Part shown: piece after piece, positions 1 through 11,400 of the stretch | Numbering within the stretch: position 1 is the first letter of the stretch | Layout of the letters: every line of letters starts with the position of its first letter | Source of the DNA: Plutella xylostella | Taxonomy: Eukaryota > Arthropoda > Insecta > Lepidoptera > Plutellidae | Length of the DNA: 64,000 bases | Assembly: GCF_932276165.1 (NCBI RefSeq) | Contig: NC_064005.1 | Location: forward strand, 7,750,001 to 7,814,000 | Direction of reading: 5' to 3' | The notes under the pieces: generated by a model | What the model saw: the letters and a program-made list of their open reading frames with translations, nothing else | Database searches by the model: none | Told to the model about the DNA's origin: nothing | Translations under genes and position numbers: made by a program

Positions 1-455
1 CACCTCTGCCTACCCCGCAAGGGAGTACATTAGTACAAGGCGTGAGTGTGTTGTTGTGCCTATTTACTCCTACATTATTACGTAGTACCTACTAGGTACT
101 TATAGTTTTATCTGAGTATATTATTATGTGGTACTTAGTTATCATTATTTGATGTAAGTGCTAATAATATTTGGTTTGTTTAAAACTTTAAATTTTTATG
201 AAAGCAAAGAATTTAATTTCTTAATGCTGGTGCCATCTTTATTTTATGATTCGGGTTAAACCTGCTATTTAACAAACGATCCAAATGGAGGTTTTAATTA
301 GTTTACCACCAAAACGCATTTCGTTACAGAAAGGTCGACTTTAAGTTAAACAGCCGTTGATTTATGGAATAATAAAAAAGAACTTTTAATTTCGTTGCTG
401 GCATAATGTTGTAAGCAATTTATATTAAGCTGGTTATAAAAGTGTCCGATTATGT
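1..455 (+). repeat. left copy of a tandem segmental duplication
   Basis: This stretch is repeated at 2352-2794 with only small insertions and deletions. It opens with the 3' tail of a SINE (the part with ctaccccgcaagggagtac) cut by the window edge. Both copies share the following unique AT-rich DNA and stop matching abruptly after gattatgt. The repeat distance of about 2.35 kb indicates a local duplication rather than two independent mobile insertions, because non-SINE sequence is included. Confidence 0.85.
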
Positions 456-2225
456 AACGTATGTGGCAACTAAAGGCTTACTAACGCAATATATATACAG
501 TGCAGTACACCTTTGCAATACATATTATAGGTATATCTACTTTAATGTAGGTTTTGTAACCAAACTGTTCAATGTAAGATCAACATGCCATACTTCACTG
601 CCGCATACCCGGCTCCGGCTACCACCACTTAAGTTATTTAAATAAGTACATATAATATACTGCGTTTTATCAAATTCTTATTTCAATAGCGAATAAAAAA
701 GTTTTACTCATTTTGTAATGAAAAGAAAACCGTATCGTCATCTATCTATCCAGCCCGATGACGCGTCGACACGCTCCGTATCCTCAGCCTTTGTTTTATC
801 TATTGCTAACCCGCGCCATTTTGTTTCAAGATTGATCACCAGTAGTCAACCCCCAAAACTTGGAGCCAGTTAATTAATTCTCATTTCATAACGGGGACGA
901 TTGATAAATTGGAAAACGAGTTTTTAACAGTTATCCATGATGAATTGAAATGGCGGGAAATTTGACAGTATTTGTTTTGAATTTAAAATAGGAATATTAA
1001 GCGACAGTTGCCGAACTTTAGATCGTGGCTGGATTAATTATCGGAATATTTGGGTCCATGAAGGTGAATAAATCATTTGGATTTAATCTAACCCTTCTAT
1101 GCTTTTACCTATTATAGGTTTATCTGTTTACGCTTTCAGAATAATAAATGGTATTAAAAGGCAAATATAAGTTAGGTATTTGCTGTTTTTTTATCCATGT
1201 AGGTAGGTACATACTTACATGATCTAAAAACATGATTCACTCTATCGATTGATATCCTTCTCCACATTTAAAAGGTACGATTCCCAGGTCCGGACATCTA
1301 GGCGACGTCAATTTGTTTCTGGTAATTTTTATCGAAAAACAAGTTTCCGTTGAGTAAAATGCCCTTCCTATATTCAGTATGGTAGGTACTTTTCCATACT
1401 TACTTTCCCACCGGCGTGGGATATGCCTTGAACTTCATTTATTTGTCTGTAATAGTAACAAGCGAGTCTTGGTAATTCAATTTTTAAATGCAATTTAAAT
1501 GACTTGCTCCATTCATGTATGAGAAAATTAAGTGTTGTTATAGAAAATAAGTTCTTTTAATATTTATTACCTAGCTATTTATTTCCGTCGACTTCAAGAT
1601 TGCTTTGATTGAAAATGAATTACCATGAATGCTATAGAAAATCTACGTAGCGGTGAATAGCGCATAGATATCTTTCATGATCTCGAATCTCGATGTTGTT
1701 TTGTAAAAGTGAATGCTTTCATACTGAGCACCTATTCAATAAATATTTCTAAGCACTAACGTCTTTTGTCCTACTTGTACCCAATAGAGAAAAAAGATTT
1801 TATTCTGTTTTACCGTATCTTGTGAATTATGAAAGGCAGGCTTTTGTGTTTTACGTGTTTTATCTGGGAAGTATTTTTTGCATCGGTCGGTATTGTGTAA
1901 AACACAAAAAAAATACGGCAAATCGATACACTGGGCTGTTCAAATTTATTAAGTACTTACCACACTTTAAAATACCCAGTTTATAATCAAGCTATTTACT
2001 GGGAGTTGCAAAAGAGGTATGGTATGCCAAAGGAGAAAAAACTCAGGTTATCATTCATTCTGAACCACATAGGTTATTTTTTTTTTGTGAATTCGTCAAA
2101 ATAAGTCCAGTGGCCATAATAGGTACTAAATTCAGGTTCACCTAATGAAACAAAACACAGAAAATTTATGAAGTTTAACTTAATTAAAGACTATAACGTC
2201 TTTAATTATAACGATCTCATTTACA
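456..2225. other. AT-rich non-coding DNA, nothing recognised
   Basis: No open reading frame with coding character and no splice-linked exon set was seen on either strand. Short ORFs here have AT-rich random composition. It lies between the two copies of the local duplication and is not itself repeated in the window. Confidence 0.5.
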
Positions 2226-2235
2226 CAATCTTTTA

Positions 2236-2406
2236 TATTCTATCTATTATTTGTTCCCGGGTCTTGGATGTGCCCGTAAAATGGCAATAGGCCCGCCCCC
2301 TATTACATTGGGACTAACATAACACTCTGGCGAAAAGTGGGTGCAGCAATGCACCTCTGCCTACCCCGCAAGGGAGTACATTAGTACAAGGCGTGAGTGT
2401 GTGTGT
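2236..2406 (+). mobile_element. SINE tail fragment (TTTCGCC-tail type)
   Basis: The sequence from gggtcttggatgtgcccg to the GT-rich end matches, in opposite orientation, the bodies of the SINEs at 32611-32882 and 48960-49207. The tRNA-like head is missing, so this copy is 5' truncated, as is usual for target-primed retroposition. Its end is duplicated at position 1 by the local segmental duplication. Confidence 0.8.
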
Positions 2407-2794
2407 GTGCCTATTTACTCCTACATTATTACGTAGTACCTACTACTTATAGTTTTATCTGAGTATATTATTATGTGGTAGGTACTTAGTTATCATTGGT
2501 TAATAATATTTGGTTTGTTTAAAACTTTACATTTTTATGAAAGCAAAGAATTTAATTTCTTAATGCTGGTGCCATCTTTATTTTATGATTCGCGTTAAAC
2601 CTGCTATTTAACAAACGATCCAAATGGAGGTTTTAATTAGTTTACCACCAAAACGCATTTCGTAAGAGAAAGGTCGACTTTAAGTTAAACAGCCGTTGAT
2701 TTATAGAATAATAAAAAAGAACTTTTAATTTCGTTGCTGGCATAATGTTGTAAGCAATTTATATTAAGCTGGTTATAAAAGTGTCCGATTATGT
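2352..2794 (+). repeat. right copy of the tandem segmental duplication
   Basis: It matches 1-455 closely, with short indels such as loss of a ctaggta stretch and of a block near gatgtaagtgc. Homology ends at the same motif as in the left copy. The LTR retrotransposon begins 372 bp further on. Confidence 0.85.
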
Positions 2795-2966
2795 TATTTA
2801 TATTTTTAGGAAAGGATATGTGTGTCAAAGTTACAGGACTCGACATCTTTATTTTATAGCAAACGATGATTTTTCATGTTTACAAAACAAATACCTTTAA
2901 CGTTAAATACCTAAATAAATCAAATAATAAATTTGATTAATATAAACAATTTCAGCGTGATTTAGT

Positions 2967-3082
2967 AAGGGCAAGGCCACATTGGTGCGTTGCGTCGTCG
3001 GGCGTCGCTGTCATATTTTTTTAAAACGTTTCTTTCGGACCACGCGAAGCAACGCAGCGCAATGCATTAATGGGGCCTCACC
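2967..3082. repeat. possible degenerate inverted-repeat element
   Basis: The left end (gggcaaggccacattggtgcg) and the inverted right end (cattaatggggcctcaccg) are imperfectly complementary, with GC-rich inner arms containing gcgttgcgtcg and gcaacgcagcgc. This resembles the many small inverted-repeat elements elsewhere in the window. No clear target duplication was found. Confidence 0.35.
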
Positions 3083-3162
3083 GTAAAATGGAGGTTGGCG
3101 TGATCATGCGGGCTCTGATCGTAAGTCTCACTCTAAAGTAGAGTCTAAATATATGGTTCAAC

Positions 3163-3166
3163 ACTG
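3163..3166. repeat. target-site duplication ACTG (left)
   Basis: The four bases before the 5' LTR are actg, and the same four follow the 3' LTR at 21077-21080. A 4-bp duplication is typical of Ty3/gypsy integrases and fixes the element borders. Confidence 0.9.
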
Positions 3167-3372
3167 TGTAATGTTCCATCAATGCCGAAACATTAATGAT
3201 TCCGCAAATAATGAATTTAAACTATGTTAGGAGGCTCCCGTAGGGTTTGTTGCGCTAGGAAGGGTTTTCCTGAGGGATTTTACGGTTTAAGACATTTATT
3301 TCTCAAAAAGATTTTTGCTGTGAAAGGTAGTCTATGAAATTGTTTAGGGAGTCGGCTAACTTCATGAACCGA

Positions 3373-3537
3373 CCCTGAACCGATCCTGCGTAGACCCTGC
3401 ACCGCCCCTGCGTAGACCCTGCACCGTCCCTGCGTAGGCCCTGCGCCGGCCCTGCTCCGGCGCTGCTCCGGCCCTGCTCCGGCGCTGCTCCGGCCATGCT
3501 CCGGCCCTGCTCCGGCGCTGCTCCGGCCCTGCTCCGG
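3373..3537 (+). repeat. fifteen tandem 11-bp GC-rich units upstream of the LTR TATA box
   Basis: The 165 bases divide exactly into fifteen 11-mers. The left units alternate between tcctgcgtaga-like and ccctgcaccgc-like forms. The right units alternate ccctgctccgg and cgctgctccgg. A unit length close to one helical turn would place repeated sites on one face of the DNA. The array ends 38 bp before the TATA box, an enhancer-like position. Minus-strand ORFs across it are by-products of the repeat. Confidence 0.9.
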
Positions 3538-3575
3538 GGCGTCCGCCATTTTGTTTTACAGGACTAGTAGGAAGG

Positions 3576-3584
3576 TATAAAAGG
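3576..3584 (+). promoter_or_regulatory. LTR core promoter TATA box
   Basis: TATAAAAGG is a near-perfect TATA element. A purine start site is available about 32 bp downstream at gcATTAGT (near 3608). Transcription from here would produce the genomic RNA of the retrotransposon. An identical box lies at 18694-18702 in the other LTR. Confidence 0.75.
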
Positions 3585-3885
3585 GAATGCGAGAGGCGGC
3601 GGCGGGCATTAGTAATTTTCTTGCGATCGGGTACACGTTGGGAGTTTTTCGCGTTGGTTTAGTTTTTATTTTGTTTATTGTTAGTTTTCAACGTACGATG
3701 GTGGTATTGCTTTGGGAAAGCGCTTTCGTCCATATATGTAAATGTATATGGCAAGGACATCCCTTAGTGATTAGCACTGTCGTAATTTGGAAACTTTATT
3801 AATTAGATCTTTAGATTGCCAAGGCTTTCGACTAGATCTTTAGCTTTTTGGGGGAACGTGTACTCTAGAGTCTAAATCCTTCATG

Positions 3886-6800
3886 GTAAGGTGGCAAGAC
3901 GGATACCTAACGGTGTCGTTCAACCAAGTCTTGTTTTAGGGCCCCCGGGTAGTGTTAGTTAGGCCTGGCTATGGAGTAACCAGGGTCCCTCTTTTGCTAG
4001 AACGTGAAGGGATACACTCCTCAAGAATAGATCTTTGATTTAAAAATCTGGACTATTACTTGATCTTTATCATATATATTTATATACTTATAACACACAC
4101 TCGGAGATTGCAAGTCGCCCGGGTGCCATACCGTTAACCCACGGCTGCAATTTCCAACACACAGGTATAGGGCTTAGGTACACTAGGGGTCACCTACCCC
4201 GCTCATTCAGTATTTAGCTAGCTAGGCAAGGTGCACTCCAATCACCCGGAGGAAACCTACACATTACACACCACACAATTAAATGTAAATGTGGGATTGA
4301 TTCCCTAGTTTTGATTCAACACATTTTAGATTAGAATAGGGCCTTCTGGTTAGACACAAATAGGCAGGTAACTTCATGGTTAGGGTGGGGAAAGTAGTTA
4401 CTTCATCATAAATAATAAACTAAATAATATCTTACAATAAATATCACTTCAAAAGTACTTAATAATTTTATCAGATAAAATAATTTCACATAACCTCAAA
4501 TTTGTCCTATAGTTCTTTGTCTAAATTATTGATTTTTCATTAAGTAAACAAATACTTCTACTTAAAGAATCTATGGTCTATCTAACTTATTTTGGTTTAT
4601 TGTATCACAATAATCCATATTAATATTACAGAAGAGTTTATTTGATTTTGAGTACAATAAGCTTTTGTATCAGATTGGGGGTAGAATTGATTAACGGAGA
4701 AATTTACTCTAATAAGTGTCAAGATACCACAAATAAGGGTTCTAGATACTTAAACCAAATCATTTCTGGTTCTATAATCACTCAGTAGATACAAATAGCT
4801 TGAAGTATGATCAGATTTCAGTCTCAATTTGCACATTTCAGAAAGTTGTGTAAATTCTAACTTGTGGAAGTATTTGTTTTCTTGATAAAGCTTTATATTC
4901 TTATGTAAATAAATAAAACTAGGATATTTTGTTATCTTATATATTTACTACAACTATTCAGAACATATTCCAATAAGAACAAAGAATATTAACTATTTCA
5001 TAATAATTAACCTTTCAATTTAAGTAATTTAAAAGAATAAATCACTTCCCACTTGGCTATTAATTAGAGTCATGTATTTGTCAAGTACCTACTTATCTAT
5101 TATGAAATTCATGCTTACATAGTTACTATACTATAAATCATTGGATTATTCTAATATTCAGTTTGTTTATGATTATAAATATGTCCCCTTTAGCTTTGAC
5201 AACATGTATTCATGTTGATTTATTTACATGGAATAAAAATAAAACATGTAAATATGTAAGGTTAGGAGCAAGGGAAGTGATTGTTGGCGGAGGGATGTCC
5301 AAGTCCATGGTTGTGTCCCACGAAGGCTTCGGTTGAATATTTGCTATTACATATTTATCTATTTTGAGTCTTATATATTGATTCAATCGATTGTAGTGAT
5401 CAAGGCCTACAAAGCGTACGGAGGGGCTTGCCTTTTAAACCAACAAATAAAAAAAACATTACTTTTACCTTTATGTAAATTCAAATTCACTAATAGCACT
5501 TACCTGTAAATATGTAGTTATCATACAATTAAAAGTTGTAGTGAATGTATAGGTCAATAACTTTAGGCAAGTAGTTAGGAAGGTTGTATTCAATTCACGT
5601 TCATAGTTTTATTAAATTTATTAGCTTTCGTTTATTGGGTTACACTACATAACGTAGGGGTTCCCTGGATGTTTCATGGCCAAACTAAAGTAGTATTTGT
5701 TTCACTTTTAAGTCTCCAGTTTATTTGTTAGGTTGTTTTCCCTTCTAGACTTTCAGTTGAATCTTGAGCTTCCTTCTAGCGGTTTTCGAAGATCTTTGAT
5801 AAAAGTATTGATTCATTGTGGGAAGAATCCAGTGTAGAATCCAGTGTAGATAACCAGTGTAGATATCCAGAGTTAATAGTAAGTTGTAGTTTCAAATATC
5901 TTCTAATAAATCCATTGGGTAGGAGTTAAGTTAGCAGGAGGTAGGGCGAAACGTTACAATTTGGTACCGAAAGACCAGGATATTTCATCTCTTCATGTTA
6001 GATGTCAGGCAGGTAGATTTCTGTTCTTTTATCTGAAATTTAACAAGTCAATTTGATTAAAATAATACTTATTTACAAATAAAACACAATATTAACTCAC
6101 TTTTGCATAGTAAGATAGGTAACTTACGTTTGTCTCGAAAAAACATTAAGTTTTGTTGTTTGCCTTTGCTATTAGTAAGTAAATATTTACTCAATATGGC
6201 GGTTTTCACATAAAGCCATTTCTTTTTATTGTTAGGGCTAAAAGAAAGTTTGGATTGTTTGTTGGAAAAACTTTTAAATGTAGCATTGCACCACAAACAA
6301 TAAAAGATAAAAGGTTATTTTTTTTACAGAGTAACTTTTATCCGTCACAGATTATTTTAATTTATTGAATTACAGAAAATAAATTACAGATCGTTATTAT
6401 TCTGAACTATGTATTTTTGACCACTCTAAAGTATTAAACACAATGATGACAAAATCGCTGCAAGTTATAAATTCTATTTTAATACTTTCAATATTTTTAC
6501 GTTATAATAAGTCTCTTGCGTCTCGTATTGTATAGATTTTAAACATACTAGGGGTAGGAAAGTGATTATATCTTATATATAATCACAATTTGTTGCCGTG
6601 GAGTGATCGAACTTATAAACGAAAGAATTATTTAACACGTAATAGGGAGCGCAAAGTGCTAGGTTTTGTATTGTAATGAAATATTAGGGAAGCATTTATT
6701 AAGATAGGTAGGTCATATTAACAAAGTTAGGATGAGGAAATTATTAATAAAACTGATTCTTTAATTAACGATATACTTAGAATCAAGGAGGGAACAGTTG

Positions 6801-7044
6801 TACTTAGGTGATACAAATATAGTATAGTTTAATTTATCTGTAGGATATCCTTACTGATAATAGGTATTATTGACGGTTTTTCTTTTGATGTAGAACATTA
6901 GAGAATTATTAGGGAATAGGGGTTGTTAAATATGATTTATTTAAAATTAATATTGTTTAAAAAATAATAATACCTAATAATTAATATTGGTTCTTAAAAG
7001 ATAAAATAGAATTTGAGTATTAAATTATGTTATTCTTGTTTTAG
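3886..7044 (+). other. possible leader intron placing gag near the cap
   Basis: A donor-like CATG|GTAAGG (3886) lies downstream of the LTR promoter, and an acceptor-like tattcttgttttag|gtg ends at 7044, 72 bases before the gag ATG. Removing this interval would delete most of the LTR and leader, including many AUGs, from a subgenomic RNA. It is supported only by splice-site consensus. Confidence 0.3.
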
Positions 7045-7115
7045 GTGTAAATATAAGTGAAACCAGTGAAAAAAATCAAAATCAATAATAATTGTAAATA
7101 ATCAGATTAAACAAA
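5959..7115 (+). other. retrotransposon leader with candidate primer-binding site
   Basis: Three bases after the 5' LTR the sequence TGGTACCGAAAGACC (from 5962) begins with TGG, as expected for pairing with a tRNA CCA end. I could not assign the tRNA. The rest of the 1.1-kb leader is AT-rich, with no plausible ORF on the plus strand. The minus-strand ORF at 6069-6296 has no coding signs. Confidence 0.55.
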
Positions 7116-8360
7116 ATGCCGAGACCTTTGCGTAAACGGAAATCGCCGGTGCGTTATAGTCCTTATGAACAACCTGAAACGGTTAGATTGGATTCAGAAA
7201 TCCCGGAACAAGTAGATGAGCGAAATGATTTAGATTCAGAAGTACAATCAACTACGTCATTGAATCAGAGAAGTCGCATAGCTAAACGCAATGAGAAGGC
7301 AACGCGTTATAGGCCTTATGAACAACCCCAAATGATTAGGATGATTAATGAAAATTCAGAACAAGTAGATGGAGTACAACCAACTACATCGTTAAATCAA
7401 AGAGGTCACACAACAAAAGCAAAGAGAAGAATAGTAAAAAAATCCAATGCGGGGGCAATTTTACATTCATTGCGCAACTCAATTGGGGCATTAACAAAGA
7501 AAGTCAACGATCTGAGCGAAGAAGTTAAATCTAAGCGTGATGATAAAAATAATCAAGCAGAGGAGAATGTAGTAGGAGAAATTATTCCGGAAATCCAAAA
7601 TGTAGGAAACAATAAAAAATCCAATGAAAAAGATTCAACCGAAACTATTCAACAAATCACTTACAATATAAGAAACGTGAATACTGACCGACCTAAATTC
7701 GAGTCTGCAGCTGATTGTCATCCAGTTACTTTCATAGAAGAATTAGAGACCTATATAAGTAAAATGATTAAAGAAGGACAAAAGGAAATTGATCTTATAC
7801 TTGAATGTCTGAAAGGCGATGCTCGTGACTGGGCAAGGGTTTATCACAAACGATGGAATACTTTACAAGATTTTAAAATAGATTTCTTTGCGACATACTG
7901 GGGAGAGAAAGAGCAAAATGAATTAAGACGCAATATCGTTCACGGAAGTTGGGACAGAACTGTAACACCATCTATGCTAACATACTTCCTTAGAATAACC
8001 GGAAAAGCCCAAATGTTAAATTATCAAATACCAGAGAGCCAACTAGTAGCAGACGTTATCAGACATTTTCCCAAACAAATTCAACAAGTATGGGCTACAG
8101 TGAAAAAGGACACTATTATAGAAGTAGCTGAATTTTTGAGGAATATGGATGAGATAGCGAAGCAAGAACCTCATACGTACAAAAACAAGACAGAAAAAAG
8201 TAGCAAGTCGTCGTTTGAAAATAAGAAAAGGGATTATCAAAATTTGGCGAAGAAATGGCAGCGGCCAGTTGCGGGAAGTCAATCAGCGACAAATAAAATT
8301 CAAGAAATTCAAACAACTAATGTTGAGCAAATTACTGTAAACGATAATGCTTTAAACTAG
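7116..8360 (+). CDS. gag: Gag capsid polyprotein of the LTR retrotransposon
   Basis: A 414-aa structural protein expected to form the cytoplasmic particle that packages element RNA. The N-terminus is strongly basic and holds an internal duplication: residues ~11-55 and ~65-105 share RYxPYEQP, EQVD and TTSLNQR blocks. A short heptad-like helix follows at ~115-140. The conserved retrotransposon-gag core lies at ~205-310, with GDARDWARVYHKRW and a following LxxFxxxF pattern. The C-terminus is Lys/Gln-rich. No CCHC zinc knuckle is present, so RNA binding probably depends on the basic regions. The ATG has an A at -3 (acaaaATG). The last two sense codons plus one preceding T form the slippery site TTTAAAC before the TAG stop. 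Confidence 0.93.
   Translation: MPRPLRKRKSPVRYSPYEQPETVRLDSEIPEQVDERNDLDSEVQSTTSLNQRSRIAKRNEKATRYRPYEQPQMIRMINENSEQVDGVQPTTSLNQRGHTTKAKRRIVKKSNAGAILHSLRNSIGALTKKVNDLSEEVKSKRDDKNNQAEENVVGEIIPEIQNVGNNKKSNEKDSTETIQQITYNIRNVNTDRPKFESAADCHPVTFIEELETYISKMIKEGQKEIDLILECLKGDARDWARVYHKRWNTLQDFKIDFFATYWGEKEQNELRRNIVHGSWDRTVTPSMLTYFLRITGKAQMLNYQIPESQLVADVIRHFPKQIQQVWATVKKDTIIEVAEFLRNMDEIAKQEPHTYKNKTEKSSKSSFENKKRDYQNLAKKWQRPVAGSQSATNKIQEIQTTNVEQITVNDNALN
8351..8357 (+). promoter_or_regulatory. -1 ribosomal frameshift slippery site TTTAAAC
   Basis: Read in the gag frame this is T TTA AAC, the X XXY YYZ heptamer best known from coronaviruses and several retroelements. The TAG stop of gag follows immediately. 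The pol frame is -1 relative to gag and is open from 8348, so slippage continues translation directly into pol. Downstream structure candidates start 7-21 nt later. Confidence 0.85.
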
Positions 8361-8364
8361 AAGG

Positions 8365-8408
8365 GGTTGTTTCTTCTGTCCCCAGAACAGCCTCAACTAT
8401 AGGGGACA
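8365..8408 (+). promoter_or_regulatory. candidate frameshift-stimulating RNA structure
   Basis: Two local pairings fit a pseudoknot-like fold: ggttg 8365-8369 with caact 8394-8398 (one GU), and tgtcccc 8377-8383 with ggggaca 8402-8408 (seven Watson-Crick pairs). The first stem starts 7 nt after the slippery site, a usual spacing. The same bases 8379-8396 can instead pair with 11836-11853, so local and long-range folds exclude each other. Confidence 0.5.
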
Positions 8409-8422
8409 TAGTACTAAAAATT

Positions 8423-11400
8423 ATGTCTAAAATGGGATGGCAACCAGGACAGGCATTAGGGAAATGTAATAATGGCCTATTAAAACCACTAGAAGGAAAA
8501 AATTTACTTAGGGAACAGCAGGAAGGGTTAGGGTTTAGTGAACAGTTAGAGAAAGAGTTGCAAATACCTGAAAAGATAGTAGAAGTTCTTAAATTAAAAA
8601 CTGAACAATCAAATAATCAAGGAGTAGAGGCACCGAAATTAAATTCTGTTTTTGAAGAAGAAAAGGAATTGATTGCAAGGGAAAATTATAAATCGGAAAT
8701 TCTAGTCGAAGTTTTAGGGTTAGAAATAGTAGCTCTTTTAGATACCGGAAGTGATGTAACTTGTATATCAGAAGAGCTGTGGAAAGAACTAAAATTGAGA
8801 GATTCTAATCTTCCCGTTATGCCGATAAAACCAATTCAAATAAAAACAGCTGTAGGACAAAAAAGTTCTGAGGTGCGGTTTCTTACTATGCTACCGTTAA
8901 AGCTTGACTCTGACATAATTGAGGAAGTAGTCGTATTGGTAATAACTGGGTTGACAAGTCCTTTCATAATAGGTTTTGACTGGATGAAGCAAAATCAAGC
9001 TAGGATAGATTTGGAGTTATCAAAAGAAAGTTTTTCTTATTTGCGTTCAGGGAAAAAATGCACAATTAAATTTCATAAAAGGAAAACTTTGAACATTAAC
9101 AGGATTGATGTAAATGATGATAATGACGAAATCAATTTAGAGGAAATGAAGATAGGAGTTCAATTAGATGAAAAAGATAAGGGTAAATTCCTTAATCTAT
9201 TGGATAAATATAAACGATTGTTTTCCTCGCAGTTAGGTAGAGCTAATTGTTATGAACATGTAATAAACATGGATCCTCATACACCTGTAGTGAAGAAAAC
9301 TTATCCTGTACCTTATGCATATCGAGGAAAAGTAGAAGCTAAATTGAAGGTTATGGAAGAGCAGGGAATTTTGAGTAGAACTTCAACTCCATATTGTAGT
9401 CCATTAACATTTACTTTGAAGAAAGATGGGGATGTTAGGGTGTTGTTGGATGCAAGAGAAATAAACCAATTCATGATAGCGGAAACTGAAAAACCTCCAA
9501 TGCAACTGGATGTAATTAATTCTTTTCATGGGGCTAATTTCATAAGTGTTGTGGATTTAAATAATGCGTACTTTCAAATACCGATTTCAGAGGAAAGTAA
9601 AAAGTATACGGGGTTTTCTTTTAATGGTAAATCCTATGTATATAATGTTTTACCACAGGGGTTGAAAACTTCAGTTGGTAGTTTTAGTCGAGCAATGGAT
9701 AAAATACTAGGACATGAAGTTAGAGAGTATTGCGTTAATTATTTAGATGATTTAGCAATCATTACTACGGGATCTTTTGACGATCATTTAGAACATATTG
9801 ATGCTGTATTAGGAAAATTAAGTAAGGCCGGAATGACTTGCAATTTAAAGAAATGTGAATTCTTTTCAAAAGAAGTAAAAATGCTAGGTTTCATTATTTC
9901 GACTGATGGACTTAAAACTGATCCAGAGAAAATAAAGGCCATACAAGATTTTCCGATACCAAAGAAATTGAAACATATACGAGCTTTTCTCGGCCTGTGT
10001 AACTTTTATAGGAGGTTCATTCCCGATTATAGTATACACACTCAGCCTCTGTGTCAGTTATTAAAGAAAGAAAAGGGTTGGAAATGGGAAAATGAACATC
10101 AGGAAGCATTTGAAAAGATCAAATCTCTGTTTATAAAAACTATACAGCTTCATCATCCGGATTTTAGTAAACCATATTATTTGCAGACTGATAGTTCAGG
10201 AATAGGAATGGCGGGAGTATTATATCAAAAAGATGATGAGGGGGAAATGAAAATATTAGGATTTCATAGCAAAGTGTTGAAAGGAGCTCAATTAAATTGG
10301 ACAGTTACTGAGCAAGAGTTTTACTCGGTGATCAGTTGTTTGGAAAAGTTTGAAACTTACTTAAGGGGATCGCAGGTTAAAATTTTGACTGATCACAAAG
10401 CTCTTACATTTGTTAAAAACTGGAAATTATACAATGCTAGAGTAACACATTGGATAAATTATTTAGAACAATTCCAATATGAGATAGAACATGTTAGTGG
10501 AAAGAATAACATTGTGGCTGATATTTTATCACGTTATCTGCCCGATGTTGAATTATTGCAGGAAGAAAAGGTTAATATACCTGAGATATTATATACAGAA
10601 ATAAAAGTAAATAAAGAACTGATTAAGAAATTTAAAGATTTAATAGATTTTCAAAGAAAAGACAAGGAAATTGAAGAGATACGTAAAACTTTAGAGATCA
10701 GTAAACAAACACAAACATCTGATTCAGGAAATGGGCATTATTTATTAGAGAATGGGATTTTATATTTTGTGCCTCCAAACCAAAATTCAAAATTGATATG
10801 TCTGCCAGGAAATTTAAGGAAAGATGTAATTTTGCAGGTTCATTTGGAAATGGGACACCAAGGGATTACAAAAATCATAAAATATATAAAAGATAGATTT
10901 TATTGGAAGGGAATTACGAAAATGGTAAAAGAAATTGTAAGAAGTTGCCATGATTGTCAAATTACTAAAAGTAATACAATCAAATATGTAGGGCCGTGTC
11001 AGTCTATAGTTACTAAAAACATAGGAGATTTGATTATGGTAGATTTGTATGGACCATTACCTTCAGGACAGTTTGGCATGAAATATATTTTAGTAGTCCA
11101 AGATACATTTAGTAAATTTGTAAAGTTTTATGAATTAAGAAAGGCAACAGCTTTATCAGTTTGGTGTAAAACAAAGAAGTTCTTTGACATAATAAAACCC
11201 AAAGCAGTGTTATCAGACAATGGCTCACAGTTTGCTAGCAAGCAATGGCAAGACAATATGGCGAAACATGGGGTAAAAGTGTTATATACGACAGTCAGGA
11301 ATCCGCGACCCAACACTACTGAAAGGGTGAACAAAGAATTGGGACGACTTTTCCGAACTTATTGTAGGAATAATCATTGTGGATGGGTGTCAGTATTGCC

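Larger units (their letters stand above)
3167..5958 (+). repeat. 5' long terminal repeat (2,792 bp)
   Basis: It has the same length as the copy at 18285-21076, a constant offset of 15,118 bp, and no difference in the segments I compared, so the insertion looks young. The ends are short imperfect inverted repeats with TG and CA borders. It contains an 11-bp tandem array, a TATA box, a GC-richer block around 4100-4270, and long AT-rich stretches with several AATAAA sites. U3, R and U5 limits cannot be fixed from sequence alone. At 2.8 kb it is far longer than the few hundred bases usual for insect gypsy elements. Confidence 0.97.

Noticed and set aside
3280..3549. Minus-strand ORFs with Gly/Ala/Arg/Pro repeats in both LTRs (also 18398-18667)
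   Set aside because: They are translations of the 11-bp tandem array. Overlapping frames give similar repeats, so this is composition, not a gene.
3587..3802. 71-aa plus-strand ORF after the LTR TATA box (also 18705-18920)
   Set aside because: Its ATG lies only 11 bp after the TATA start, upstream of the likely transcription start, and it has no known domain.
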